From Lentzea flava (GTDB lineage Bacteria > Actinomycetota > Actinomycetes > Mycobacteriales > Pseudonocardiaceae), in contig NZ_BMRE01000008.1 in NCBI RefSeq assembly GCF_014648475.1, positions 176,988 to 240,987 of the forward strand: 64,000 nt of DNA, in the 5' to 3' direction. A program made the translations under genes and the position numbers. The notes under the pieces were generated by a model that saw only the letters and a program-made list of their open reading frames with translations, searched no databases and was not told the DNA's origin. Below, piece by piece: positions 7,801 to 15,910 of this stretch. Each line of letters starts with the position of its first letter. The first letter of the stretch is position 1.

Positions 7801-8927
7801 GAACGAGCCGAGGTCGCGTTGGTGCGGTAGCTCTCGAACGGCACGGGCGTGTCGAAGTGCACGCTGTCGACGCCGATCTCGTTGAGCTGCAACGCCTTAG
7901 TGGCGGTGAACCCGACGGTCCGCGCGCCGATCTTGGCCAGGTACTGCCTGCCGGGCAGCAGGCCGTTCTCGTTCAGCCACACCAGGTGCGCCTGGAACGC
8001 GTCGGCCACACCCGCTGGATCGGCCGCGAACGCCAGCACGTCACCACGACTCGCGTCCACGTCGTCGGTGAGCACCACTGTGACCGACGATCCTGTTGGT
8101 GCTTCGAGGAGATCGCCGTCCATCGTGACTATCCGATCCACAGTGGATGTGCGTTCTCCCGGCAACACCCTGACCTCGTCACCCCGGCGCAGGGTTCCGC
8201 GCAGCACCCGTCCGGAGAAGCCGCGGAACGTCGCGTCCGGCCGGTTGACCCACTGCACGAGGAACCGGGACGGGCCGTTCTCCTCGGTGTCGACGACGAC
8301 CGTCTCCAGCCACTGGAGCAGCGTTTTCCCGTCGTACCACGGCGTCAGCTCGCTGTGGCCGACCACGTTGACGCCCTCGGTCGCCGACATCGGCACGCAG
8401 GTGATCTCGGCGAAGCCCAGGTCGGCGGCGAACTCCGTGAACTCGAAGCACACCTTCTCGAAGGACTCCCGCGAGTAGCCCAGGAGATCCAGCTTGTTCA
8501 CGGCCAGCGCGACGTGCCGGATGCCGAGCAACGACACGATGCGCGCGTGCCGGCGTGTCTGGCTGAGCACACCCTTGCGCGCGTCGAGCAGGATCACCGC
8601 CGCATCAGCGGTGGACGCCCCGGTGACCATGTTGCGGGTGTACTGCTCGTGCCCCGGTGTGTCCGCGACGATGAACCGCCGCGCCTCCGTGGCGAAGAAC
8701 CGGTAGGCGACGTCGATCGTGATGCCCTGCTCGCGTTCTGCCGCGAGCCCGTCCACCAGCAGTGCGAAATCCAGCTCGCCGCCACGCGTCCCGACCCGCC
8801 GCGAATCGGCTTCGAGGGCGGCGAGATGGTCCGCGTACAGCAGTTTCGACTCGTACAGCAGCCGTCCGATCAGCGTGCTCTTGCCGTCGTCGACGCTGCC
8901 GCAGGTGATGAACCGCAGAAGCTCCAT
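7782..8927 (-). CDS. cysN: Sulfate adenylyltransferase large (GTPase) subunit, C-terminally frameshifted
   Basis: 381-aa EF-Tu-like GTPase that drives CysD-catalysed APS formation. G1 motif GSVDDGKST (residues 10-18), G3 DTPGHEQY and G4 NKLD are present, followed by beta-barrel domains. The last residues (about 12, after FESYRTN) do not look like CysN. One extra base near 7818 would give the family-like continuation NRDLGSF followed by [17 protein letters not shown], joining the APS kinase in frame as in mycobacterial CysNC. Start ATG 8927 shares one base with the cysD stop. As read, the protein lacks its last conserved barrel strand. Either a real mutation, a sequencing error, or a split pair with reinitiation. 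Confidence 0.85.
   Translation of the reverse strand: MELLRFITCGSVDDGKSTLIGRLLYESKLLYADHLAALEADSRRVGTRGGELDFALLVDGLAAEREQGITIDVAYRFFATEARRFIVADTPGHEQYTRNMVTGASTADAAVILLDARKGVLSQTRRHARIVSLLGIRHVALAVNKLDLLGYSRESFEKVCFEFTEFAADLGFAEITCVPMSATEGVNVVGHSELTPWYDGKTLLQWLETVVVDTEENGPSRFLVQWVNRPDATFRGFSGRVLRGTLRRGDEVRVLPGERTSTVDRIVTMDGDLLEAPTGSSVTVVLTDDVDASRGDVLAFAADPAGVADAFQAHLVWLNENGLLPGRQYLAKIGARTVGFTATKALQLNEIGVDSVHFDTPVPFESYRTNATSARSWCSTG
8137..8147. repeat. TCCACWGTGGA palindrome, copy 2
   Basis: TCCACAGTGGA inside cysN, encoding Ser-Thr-Val-Asp on the minus strand with the rare Thr codon ACT. Confidence 0.7.
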
Positions 8928-9814
8928 CAGAAGTAGCCCTCCCGCTTCTTGCGCTCCATCGAGCCGCTCTGGTCGTGGTCGATCAGCCGCCCCTGCCGCT
9001 CGGAGGTGGTGGCGGCGCGCATCTCCTCGACGATCTCGGGCACCGTCCGCGCCTCGCTGCGCACCGCGCCGGTCAGCGGATAGCAGCCCAGCGTGCGGAA
9101 CCGGACGAGCTCGTGCCGCGGTGACTCGGTGAGCGGCATCCGGTCGTCGTCCACCATGATCAGCAGGCCGTCGCGGTCGACGACCGGCCGCCAGGCCGCG
9201 AAGTACAGCGGGACAACGGGAATCCCCTCGCGCTCGACGTAGCGCCACACGTCCAGCTCGGTCCAGTTGGACAGCGGGAACACCCTGATGCTCTCGCCGG
9301 GCGCGACCCGCGTGTTGTAGAGCCGCCACAGCTCCGGCCGCTGGTTCTTCGGATCCCACCGGTGCTGCGCGGTCCGGAACGAGAACACCCTTTCCTTGGC
9401 CCGAGAGGCTTCCTCGTCCCGCCGCGCCCCGCCGAACGCGAGGTCGAACCGGTGCTCGTCGAGCGCCTGCCGCAGCCCCTGGGTCTTCCACATGTCCGTG
9501 TGCCGCGCGGAACCGTGGTCGAACGGGTTGATGCCGAGCGCCACGCACTCCGGGTTGCGGTGCACGATCAGCTCCAGCCCGAGCTCGGCCGCGGTCCGGT
9601 CGCGAAACTCGATCATCTCGCGGAACTTCCACGTGGTGTCCACGTGCAGCAACGGGAACGGCGGCTTCGACGGGTGAAAAGCCTTGCGCGCCAAGTGGAG
9701 CAGCACCGAGCTGTCCTTGCCGATCGAGTACAGCAGCACCGGTCGCTCGCTCTCCGCGACCGCCTCGCGGAAGATGTCGATGCTGTCGGCTTCGAGCCGG
9801 TCGAGGTGGTCCAC
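8927..9814 (-). CDS. cysD: Sulfate adenylyltransferase small subunit
   Basis: 295-aa PP-loop ATP sulfurylase subunit (PAPS-reductase-like fold). It carries the [17 protein letters not shown] nucleotide-binding loop, [17 protein letters not shown], the [21 protein letters not shown] segment, and the C-terminal [13 protein letters not shown] tail typical of CysD. Start set at GTG 9814 (protein begins [18 protein letters not shown]) because upstream codons fall in the operator. It heads the cysD-N-C run with one-base overlaps. Divergent from a TetR gene, with a 33-bp inverted repeat between them. Its position beside a sulfotransferase operon suggests PAPS supply for sulfonation rather than general cysteine synthesis. 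Confidence 0.92.
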   Translation of the reverse strand: MDHLDRLEADSIDIFREAVAESERPVLLYSIGKDSSVLLHLARKAFHPSKPPFPLLHVDTTWKFREMIEFRDRTAAELGLELIVHRNPECVALGINPFDHGSARHTDMWKTQGLRQALDEHRFDLAFGGARRDEEASRAKERVFSFRTAQHRWDPKNQRPELWRLYNTRVAPGESIRVFPLSNWTELDVWRYVEREGIPVVPLYFAAWRPVVDRDGLLIMVDDDRMPLTESPRHELVRFRTLGCYPLTGAVRSEARTVPEIVEEMRAATTSERQGRLIDHDQSGSMERKKREGYF

Positions 9815-9837
9815 GCACCGACGGTAGCAACCAAACC

Positions 9838-9870
9838 GAACAACGTTCAATATGCTTTTGAACGTTGTTC
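9838..9870. promoter_or_regulatory. 33-bp perfect inverted repeat between cysD and tetR
   Basis: GAACAACGTTCAA (9838-9850), a 7-nt spacer and TTGAACGTTGTTC (9858-9870) form a perfect 13-bp inverted repeat. Each arm also contains a smaller GAAC-n3-GTTC dyad. It sits 17 nt from the TetR GTG and 24 nt from the cysD GTG, so it is a strong candidate operator for the adjacent TetR acting in both directions. Confidence 0.75.
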
Positions 9871-9886
9871 AAAGTAGGATCCCGGT

Positions 9887-10501
9887 GTGAGCACCGAGCA
9901 AACGGCGTGGGGTGACGCGGAGGGCAGGCGGCGGGACATCCTGTCGTCAGCCGAGCTGATCCTCGAACAGAGCGGCTACGCGGGCCTGACCATGCGCGCG
10001 ATCGCGGTGGGGGCCGGCGTCAGCTCCGGCACCGTGTACCAGTACTTCTCCGGCAAGGAGGACGTGTTCGCGGCGCTGATGGAACGCCGCCTGGACGAGC
10101 TGCAGCGCACGCTCGCGCAGGTCGACCGCAGCCTCGGCATCGCGGGGGTGCTGCGCGAGATCGAGCCCCAGGTCACCGAGCTGTGGCGGCGGTTCGGGCG
10201 GTCGGCCGCGCAGTGGGAGGCGAAGGTGCTCTCCGGCGGCCGCAGGGGCAAGGAGGTCGCCGGGTCCGCGCAGGACTACCGCAAGACGATCAAGGCGCTC
10301 GCGAAGGCGCTGACCGAGACCGCGGCGGCCAGCGGCCAGACGCTGATCGACGACCCGGCGCTGCCGCACTGGGTGTGGGACTCGCTGATCGGGCTCGCGG
10401 ACGACCTGCTGCTGCAGGGCGCGCGGTCGAACCGGGTGAAGCCCGCGCACCTCGTCGAGTTCGCGACCGCCGCGATCGAGCGGGGCGTCATTTCCCGGTG
10501 A
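9887..10501 (+). CDS. TetR/AcrR-family repressor divergent from cysDNC
   Basis: 204 aa with an N-terminal TetR helix-turn-helix (about residues 14-60; LTMRAIAVGAGVSSGTVYQYFSGKEDVFAAL) and an all-helical C-terminal ligand domain without clear family match. GTG start at 9887. It faces cysD across the perfect 13-7-13 inverted repeat and probably represses both genes. A near-identical half-site upstream of the DUF1214/sulfotransferase operon suggests a wider local regulon. The sequence differs from what I recall of KstR itself. The ligand may be the sulfonated compound or its precursor (inference). Confidence 0.88.
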   Translation: MSTEQTAWGDAEGRRRDILSSAELILEQSGYAGLTMRAIAVGAGVSSGTVYQYFSGKEDVFAALMERRLDELQRTLAQVDRSLGIAGVLREIEPQVTELWRRFGRSAAQWEAKVLSGGRRGKEVAGSAQDYRKTIKALAKALTETAAASGQTLIDDPALPHWVWDSLIGLADDLLLQGARSNRVKPAHLVEFATAAIERGVISR

Positions 10502-11129
10502 CGAGCGAGTCCAGCGTGGCGCCGCCGTGCTCGCCGCAGTGCTTGCGGGACGCGTCGAGGGTGGCCTGCTTGTCCGCCTCGTCCTCCCGGCCGGCTTCCC
10601 CGAAGAGCCGTCTCAGCAGCTCCACCTGTTCGTCGAGGCCGACCCGCAGGAAATCGCTGCAGGTCGACCGGACCGTGAGCCGGCCGTCCTCCGGCATCAG
10701 GTCCACCGGCCCGGCGACGAACAGCAGCGCCACGATGATCGCGAGGCCGAACGCGACGATCGCACCGCCCGACGAGCTCTTGCGCGGCGCGAGCCAGTTC
10801 TGGGCCTGCTCCACGAACGGCTCCGGCTCGCTCAGCGCGGTGTCGATCCAGAACTCGAGGCTGTCGCCGCCGAGGAGGTCGAACTGGACGTGCCCCGCGA
10901 CGAACATGATGCGGACGACCTGTTTGCGCTGGTAGGACCCGGTCCAGAACGGCTCTGGCCGCACCAGCACGAGCCGGTCGGGCAGCAGGAACACCACGTC
11001 GCGCTCGCCGCGGGCGAGGCGCTCGGTCTGGCCCGGCTGCACGACGGTGCCCGCCAGCCGTGCCAGTACCTGGTCGTGCTCGTGCTCGTCGAGGGCCGCG
11101 GCAGCCGCCGACCACAGATCGGGTTCCAC
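10488..11129 (-). CDS. Single-pass membrane protein of unknown function
   Basis: 213 aa when started at GTG 11129, which has an AGGGA ribosome-binding site. An in-frame ATG at 11189 overlaps the upstream cupin gene stop (ATGA), but the added codons (AGA, CCA, ACA, CTA) are rare here, so I prefer the internal start. The N-terminal half looks like a PH-like beta domain (DVVFLLPDRLVLVRPEPFW). One transmembrane helix follows (GAIVAFGLAIIVALLFVAG), then a charged C-terminal part with two Cys. No family recognised. The 3' end overlaps the convergent TetR gene by 14 bp. Confidence 0.7.
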   Translation of the reverse strand: MEPDLWSAAAAALDEHEHDQVLARLAGTVVQPGQTERLARGERDVVFLLPDRLVLVRPEPFWTGSYQRKQVVRIMFVAGHVQFDLLGGDSLEFWIDTALSEPEPFVEQAQNWLAPRKSSSGGAIVAFGLAIIVALLFVAGPVDLMPEDGRLTVRSTCSDFLRVGLDEQVELLRRLFGEAGREDEADKQATLDASRKHCGEHGGATLDSLVTGK

Positions 11130-11185
11130 GTCCCTGCTATCGCTCCAGGCGTGGACCTTGGTTAGCCACCTGGCCGATGTTGGTC

Positions 11186-11734
11186 TCAATGGCTCTCGTC
11201 ACGCGGCCTCGGCACGACCGGAAGGTCGTACCTGCGCCGGATGCTGGTGCCGAGCACGCCGATGTCGGCGCCGTAGACGTGGATCGAGATCGCCACCGAG
11301 TCCGAGTGGTTGCAGACCTTGTGGATGTCGCCCGGCGGCACCAGGTACGACGCCACCCCCTGCGGCGTCCGGTTCACCTGCAACGGGATCAGCCGGTCGC
11401 CCACCAGCCGATAGGTGGTCTCTTCTTCTTCACCGACGTACGTGCCGACCACACACCACGACACGTGGTCGTGGATGCACGTTTCCTGACCGGGCAACCA
11501 GACCAGGGCGACGACCGAGAAGCTGCCGTCGGGCTCCACGTGCAGCAGGTGCTGGCGGTAGTGGTCCGGGTCCGGTTCGCGGTGCGCGGGGTCCAGCAGG
11601 TCCTGGTCGGTGAGATGACCGGTCAGGGCCCTGGCGACCCGTGCGGCGACGGCGGTGTCGTCACCACCGGCGGTCACGGCGGCGCGGATGTCGCCGACCA
11701 GAAGAGCGGCGGTGGGGGAGAGCAAACGAGGCAT
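11186..11734 (-). CDS. Cysteine dioxygenase-type cupin
   Basis: 182 aa. Single cupin with the iron-binding HxH in CIHDHVSWCVVGTYVGEEEET and a third His in DIHKVCNHSD, matching the 3-His site of cysteine dioxygenase and related thiol dioxygenases. A Cys lies close after the HxH, as in enzymes with a Cys-Tyr crosslink. Probable reaction: oxidation of cysteine or another small thiol to the sulfinate with O2. Next to a YeiH-type transporter and the sulfate-activation genes it fits a sulfur theme. The exact thiol substrate cannot be fixed from sequence. Confidence 0.8.
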   Translation of the reverse strand: MPRLLSPTAALLVGDIRAAVTAGGDDTAVAARVARALTGHLTDQDLLDPAHREPDPDHYRQHLLHVEPDGSFSVVALVWLPGQETCIHDHVSWCVVGTYVGEEEETTYRLVGDRLIPLQVNRTPQGVASYLVPPGDIHKVCNHSDSVAISIHVYGADIGVLGTSIRRRYDLPVVPRPRDESH

Positions 11735-11755
11735 GGCGGTGACTCCTTCGCTGGG

Positions 11756-12757
11756 TCACGTGATCAGAAGAGCGCCCGTCAGCGCGACCGCGGCGATCAG
11801 GACCGTGGAGAGCAGGCCCAGCACCAGCGCGGGAAGACCGGAGCGGACGAGGGAACGCAGGCGCACGGCCGTGCCCAGGGCGAACATGCCGGCGGCCAGC
11901 AGCAGGTTGTCCACGAACGTCGCGAACGACAGCACCACGTCCGGCACCAGCCCGGTGGCGCGCACGGCGGCCGCGACGAGGAACCCGACGACGAACAACG
12001 GCACGATCGGCGGCCGTGTACCCGTGAACCTGCGGCGTTCGGCGATGCTCACCGCGGCGAGCATCGGAGCCAGCAGCACGACCCTGGTCAGCTTCACCGC
12101 GACCGCGATGGCGAGCGCACCGGCGACCGGCCCCGCGGCGCCGACCACCTGCGCGACCTCGTGGACGCTGCCGCCCGCCCACACGCCGTACCCGGCGGGC
12201 GACAGTCCGGTGAGCGGGTGCAACGCGGGCAGGCCGAACATCGCCACGGTGCCGAACAGCGTCACGAGGCCGAGCGCCCTGGCGACGTCCTCCTCGTCCT
12301 GCTCACGCACCCCGTTCATCGCGGCGACGGCCGACGCGCCGCAGATCGAGAACCCGGTCGCGATCAGCAACGACAGCCCTTCGCCGACCCCGAGCACCCG
12401 GCCGAGCCAGCGGGTCACGACGAACGTCACCACCACGGCGACGACCGCGAGCGCCAGCACCTCGTACCCGAGCGCCAGCACGTCCCTGATCACCAGCTTC
12501 AGCCCGAGCAGCACGATGCCGGCGCGCAGCAGCCGCCGTCCGGCGAGCTGGAAACCCGGCGCGAACGACGCGGGCAGCCGCACGACGTTGGCCACGACGG
12601 CACCCAGCAGGACCGCCACGGTCAACGCGCTGACAGAGGGCAGCACCCAGGCGGCGAACATCGCGACCGTGACACCGCCGGCGACCACGGTCAGACCGGG
12701 TACCGGTGAGTCGATCGCGCGCGGCGTTGTCCGGATGCTGCCCATGACAGCAACCAT
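11756..12757 (-). CDS. YeiH-family putative sulfate exporter (UPF0324)
   Basis: About 333 aa, ten or so hydrophobic helices. It contains the family-typical segments RAGIVLLGLKL, ATGFSICGASAVAAM and GGSVHEVAQVVGAAG. The family is called putative sulfate exporter (PSE) but transport has rarely been proven. ATG 12757 chosen; ATG 12745 (protein starting MGSIRTTPR) is equally possible because neither has a clear ribosome-binding site. A LysR gene lies upstream on the same strand, and YeiH genes are often paired with LysR regulators, so that gene is the likely regulator. With the cupin gene it could export sulfite or sulfate from thiol oxidation (inference). Confidence 0.85.
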   Translation of the reverse strand: MVAVMGSIRTTPRAIDSPVPGLTVVAGGVTVAMFAAWVLPSVSALTVAVLLGAVVANVVRLPASFAPGFQLAGRRLLRAGIVLLGLKLVIRDVLALGYEVLALAVVAVVVTFVVTRWLGRVLGVGEGLSLLIATGFSICGASAVAAMNGVREQDEEDVARALGLVTLFGTVAMFGLPALHPLTGLSPAGYGVWAGGSVHEVAQVVGAAGPVAGALAIAVAVKLTRVVLLAPMLAAVSIAERRRFTGTRPPIVPLFVVGFLVAAAVRATGLVPDVVLSFATFVDNLLLAAGMFALGTAVRLRSLVRSGLPALVLGLLSTVLIAAVALTGALLIT

Positions 12758-13092
12758 CACCCCGCTGAGCTATGCGCAGAAGATGGCCGTTCCTTGGGTG
12801 GGTATAAGCCAGCGTTATGTGTGCAGGATGGTCGGGTCCGTGGTGTGGCGGTGGTGGCGATTGGCCCCGTCAGGTGGCTGCGGCGGCGGTGGCCGTCGTG
12901 TGTGTCGTGTGGCGACGGTGGTCGTAGGTCCATCGGGCGGCTGTTGCGGCGGTGGCCGTCGTGTGTGAGGTGGTCATGGGTCCGTCGGTGGCTGCGGCGA
13001 CAGGCCCTCATGCCTGTCATGTCTCACGCAGGCCGTCGGGTGGCTGCGGCGGCGGTGGCGCTCATGTCTGTCACGTCTGTGACGCGGTCCCG
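12758..13092. repeat. Degenerate 51-63-bp tandem repeat between yeiH-like and lysR genes
   Basis: Units beginning CCRTCRGG-like followed by GGCTGCGGCGGCGGTGGCC occur at about 12867, 12930, 12982 and 13033. A fifth, at 13090, is the 3' end of the LysR gene including its stop codon. Spacing is 63, 52, 51 and 57 bp. The array therefore looks like repeated copies of the LysR gene tail. No gene is supported here; the open frames through it are low-complexity (Gly/Cys or Thr/His-rich). Confidence 0.65.
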
Positions 13093-13995
13093 TCAGGTGG
13101 CTGCGGCCGCCGTGACCATCGCGTCCACAGTCGCGCGCATCAGCGGCAACCGGATCAGATCCGGCCACGTGTAGAGCGCGGTCTCCCGTTCCGCACTCGA
13201 TTCCACCTCGACCGTGGTCAGCCCAGGGTGCTGCAGGAACGACAACAGCAACCGCGGCACCAGCGCCACCCCCAGCCCGGCCGTGACGAGACTCTGAATG
13301 GCCAGGTTGTCGTCGGTGGAACAGGTGATGTCCGGCGTGAACCCGGCCTCGGCACACGCGTCGTGGAGGGCACGCTGGCACCGCGGGCACCCGGCGATCC
13401 AGCGCTCACCCTCGGTCTCGGCGAGCGACACCCTCGAACGGCCCGCGAGCCGATGCCCGGCGGGCAGGAGCAACGCGAGCGGCTCCCGCATCAACGGCAC
13501 CCGCAGCATTCCGGCGACGGCGGCGTCGTCCTGCGGCTCGCCGCGATAGCTGAAGCTGATCACCACGTCGGCCGTGCCGCTGCGGAGCAGGGAGAACGAG
13601 TCCGGCGGCTCCTCCTCGACCAGTTCGAGCCGCAGGTGCGGGCGTTCCTTGGCGAGGATGGCGGCCGCCACGGGCACGAGTGAGACGTTGGCGCTGGGGA
13701 ACGCGCAGATCCGGATGGTGCCGATGTCGTGGGTGGCGATCGCGCTGATCTGCTGGTGCGTCGCGGCCAGTTGTTCCAGCAGCGCCGTGCCGCGTTCGGC
13801 GAGGATGCGGCCCGCCTCGGTGAGGGTCAGGCCGCGGCCCGTGCGGACGAACAGCGGCCCGCCCACCTGCCGTTCCAGTGCTCGCATCTGCTGGCTGATC
13901 GCCGGCTGGGTGCAGTGCAGCTCCCGCGCGGCCGCGCTGAACGAGCCCGTTCTGGCGACGGTCGCGAACACTTCGAGCTGGCGGGTGTCGAGCAC
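13093..13995 (-). CDS. LysR-family transcriptional regulator
   Basis: 300 aa. N-terminal winged helix-turn-helix (residues 1-60; LEVFATVARTGSFSAAARELHCTQPAISQQM) followed by a two-lobe effector-binding domain. A pair of cysteines (GCPRCQRALHDACAE) in the effector domain is unusual and could sense metal or redox state (inference). GTG start at 13995. It lies upstream of the YeiH-type gene in the same orientation and is the probable regulator of that gene. Its last codons and stop are the template of the tandem array that follows. Confidence 0.9.
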   Translation of the reverse strand: MLDTRQLEVFATVARTGSFSAAARELHCTQPAISQQMRALERQVGGPLFVRTGRGLTLTEAGRILAERGTALLEQLAATHQQISAIATHDIGTIRICAFPSANVSLVPVAAAILAKERPHLRLELVEEEPPDSFSLLRSGTADVVISFSYRGEPQDDAAVAGMLRVPLMREPLALLLPAGHRLAGRSRVSLAETEGERWIAGCPRCQRALHDACAEAGFTPDITCSTDDNLAIQSLVTAGLGVALVPRLLLSFLQHPGLTTVEVESSAERETALYTWPDLIRLPLMRATVDAMVTAAAAT

Positions 13996-14008
13996 TTTCG
14001 CACCATAT

Positions 14009-14045
14009 GCCTGATCGGCCGTCCGCGATGGACGGCCGATCAGGC
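14009..14045 (-). terminator. Strong hairpin terminator after the subtilase gene
   Basis: Perfect 16-bp stem (GCCTGATCGGCCGTCC at 14009-14024 pairing with 14030-14045) with a 5-nt loop, just downstream of the subtilase stop and upstream of the LysR start. There is no long T-tract, as is common in high-GC actinobacteria. Confidence 0.75.
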
Positions 14046-14053
14046 GACATGAT

Positions 14054-15766
14054 CTAGAACGTGAGCTTCCAGGAGTTGATGTAGCCCGTGTCGACGGCGG
14101 CCACGTCCTGCACCTTCAGCTTCCACGTGCCGTTCGCGACCTCGCTGGAGGCGTTGACCGTGAAGGTCTGCACGATGTTGTCGGCGCTGTCGTTGCTGGA
14201 GTTCTGCAGCCGGTACGCCGTGCCGTCCGGGGCGATCAGGTCGACGACCAGGTCACCGCGGTAGGTGTGCACGATGTTGACGTCGACCTTGAGCGTGGCC
14301 GGGGCGTTGCCCGCCACACCCGAGACCGTGATCGAGCTGGTCACGGCCGCGCCGTTGTCCGGGATGGCGACGTCGGCGGTGTTCTCGAACGACGTGCCGG
14401 GCGTGCCGGTGCCGACGGCGGCCAGCGCGTCGACGCGGCCCTCGCCGAAGAAGTTGTTCTTCGCGGTGGTGCCGGTGCACCGGCTGTCGGTGCAGCTCAG
14501 GTCGTCGGCCTGGGTGGCCAGCAGCTGACGCAGCTGGGCCGGGGTGGCCGTGGGGTTGACCGACTTGAGCAGCGCGGCCACACCGGCCACGTGCGGGGCG
14601 GCCATCGACGTGCCGGACTTGGTGCCGAACTTGCCCTCCGGCAGCGTCGAGTAGACGCTGTCACCGGGCGCCGCCAGGTGAATCTTGTCGGTGCCGTAGT
14701 TGGAGAACGCCGACTTCGTGTTCGTCGAGGTGATCGACGAGACGGTGACGACGCCGGAAACCTCGGTCGGCACGCTCAGGCACGCGTTGGTGATGGTGCG
14801 CGTGACCGGGGTCGAGTCGTCCGGGCTCGTGGTGTCACGGGTCTTGTTGGCGAGGTTGTAGTTCTCGTTGCCCGCCGCGGCGACGTTCAGCACGCCCTTG
14901 CCCTCGGCGTAGGCCACGGCCCGCTTCACGCCTTCCAGGATCGCGTCCTGGTCGGCGTTGTCCGGGCAGTTGAACAGCCACGGGTCGGTGTAGTAGCTGT
15001 TGTTGGTCACCTCGAACCCGCGGTCACCGGAGAAGACCAGGGCGCAGATGGTGTTCTCGGGGAAGAAGTACCCGGACGGCTCCTCCGCGATGCGCACCGA
15101 GGCGATCTTCACGCCCGGCGCCACGCCGACCACGCCACGCCCGTTCTTGGCCGCCGCGATGGTGCCCGCGACGTGCGTGCCGTGGGTGTCGGTGTCCCGC
15201 CACGAGCCGGCGCGGGTGTCGAGCTTGCCGTAGGCGCAGGACGCGGAGTTGGCCGCGTCGAAGTTCGGCTTGAGGTCGTCGTGCAGGTCGTCGACGCCGG
15301 TGTCGAGCACGCCGACGGTCACGCTCGCAGAACCCTGGTTGACCGCCCACGCCTTGTCGGCGCCGATCTGCGTCATGTCGGAGCGCGCCGGCTCACTGGT
15401 CGACAGCGGGTCCTGCGGCTTCGCGGCCGGGATCGGCGGGTTGGCCGCCTCGGCGGGGATGTCCGTCGTGCGGGTGGCGCCCACCTTCTGCACGCCGGTG
15501 ACGGTGCGCATCCGGCTCGCGAAGTCGGTCGCACCCGAGTGCGCCACGATGACGCCGATCGCGTCGTACGTGGCAAAGACCGTGCCGCTGTTGCTGGTGA
15601 TCGCCGACGCGGCACCGCTGGTGGCGCCCGGCGCCGTGATGACCAGGTACGCGCGTGTGCCCGCGAGAGGCGCCGCGGCGGCGGGGGTGACCGCCGTCAG
15701 GACACCGGCGCCCACGACCGCGGCGATGACCGCGGTGCGCAGGCGTGATCGTGAACGCAAGAACAC
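14054..15766 (-). CDS. Secreted subtilisin-like serine protease (S8) with P-domain
   Basis: 570-aa preproprotease. A signal peptide (about residues 1-32, ending AAAA) is followed by a short propeptide (inhibitor I9-like) and an S8 catalytic domain with Asp155 (VLDTGVDDL), His195 (THGTHVAGT), oxyanion Asn300 (AAGNENYN) and Ser387 (SGTSMAAPH). The C-terminal ~95 residues form a proprotein-convertase P/Homo B domain (HTYRGDLVVDLIAPDGT to the terminal SWKLTF). GTG start with GGAGGAACA upstream. Exported protease, transcribed alone and closed by a strong hairpin. Confidence 0.93.
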   Translation of the reverse strand: MFLRSRSRLRTAVIAAVVGAGVLTAVTPAAAAPLAGTRAYLVITAPGATSGAASAITSNSGTVFATYDAIGVIVAHSGATDFASRMRTVTGVQKVGATRTTDIPAEAANPPIPAAKPQDPLSTSEPARSDMTQIGADKAWAVNQGSASVTVGVLDTGVDDLHDDLKPNFDAANSASCAYGKLDTRAGSWRDTDTHGTHVAGTIAAAKNGRGVVGVAPGVKIASVRIAEEPSGYFFPENTICALVFSGDRGFEVTNNSYYTDPWLFNCPDNADQDAILEGVKRAVAYAEGKGVLNVAAAGNENYNLANKTRDTTSPDDSTPVTRTITNACLSVPTEVSGVVTVSSITSTNTKSAFSNYGTDKIHLAAPGDSVYSTLPEGKFGTKSGTSMAAPHVAGVAALLKSVNPTATPAQLRQLLATQADDLSCTDSRCTGTTAKNNFFGEGRVDALAAVGTGTPGTSFENTADVAIPDNGAAVTSSITVSGVAGNAPATLKVDVNIVHTYRGDLVVDLIAPDGTAYRLQNSSNDSADNIVQTFTVNASSEVANGTWKLKVQDVAAVDTGYINSWKLTF

Positions 15767-15910
15767 TGTTCCTCCAACACTCCCTAGCGGGCGATGCCCG
15801 CGCAGGTGCGCGGGTGCAGGGGCCCGTCATCGGCATTAGAGGAGGTCAGCCCGGATTCGGGACGCGTCGTTGCAGAAATGCTCCGTTCGGTTCAGGCCGA
15901 ACGTCGCACG

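Noticed and set aside
7782..7830. Programmed frameshift in cysNC
   Set aside because: No slippery heptamer or following stem-loop is visible; a simple deletion or split with reinitiation explains the sequence better.
9887..10501. TetR gene as KstR itself
   Set aside because: Beyond the helix-turn-helix its sequence does not resemble KstR as I recall it, and its own operator (GAAC-n3-GTTC arms) differs in spacing from the KstR box.
12782..13683. Coding frames across the tandem repeat downstream of lysR
   Set aside because: Translations are Gly/Cys- or Thr/His-rich and repetitive, without ribosome-binding sites; the frames arise from the repeat itself.
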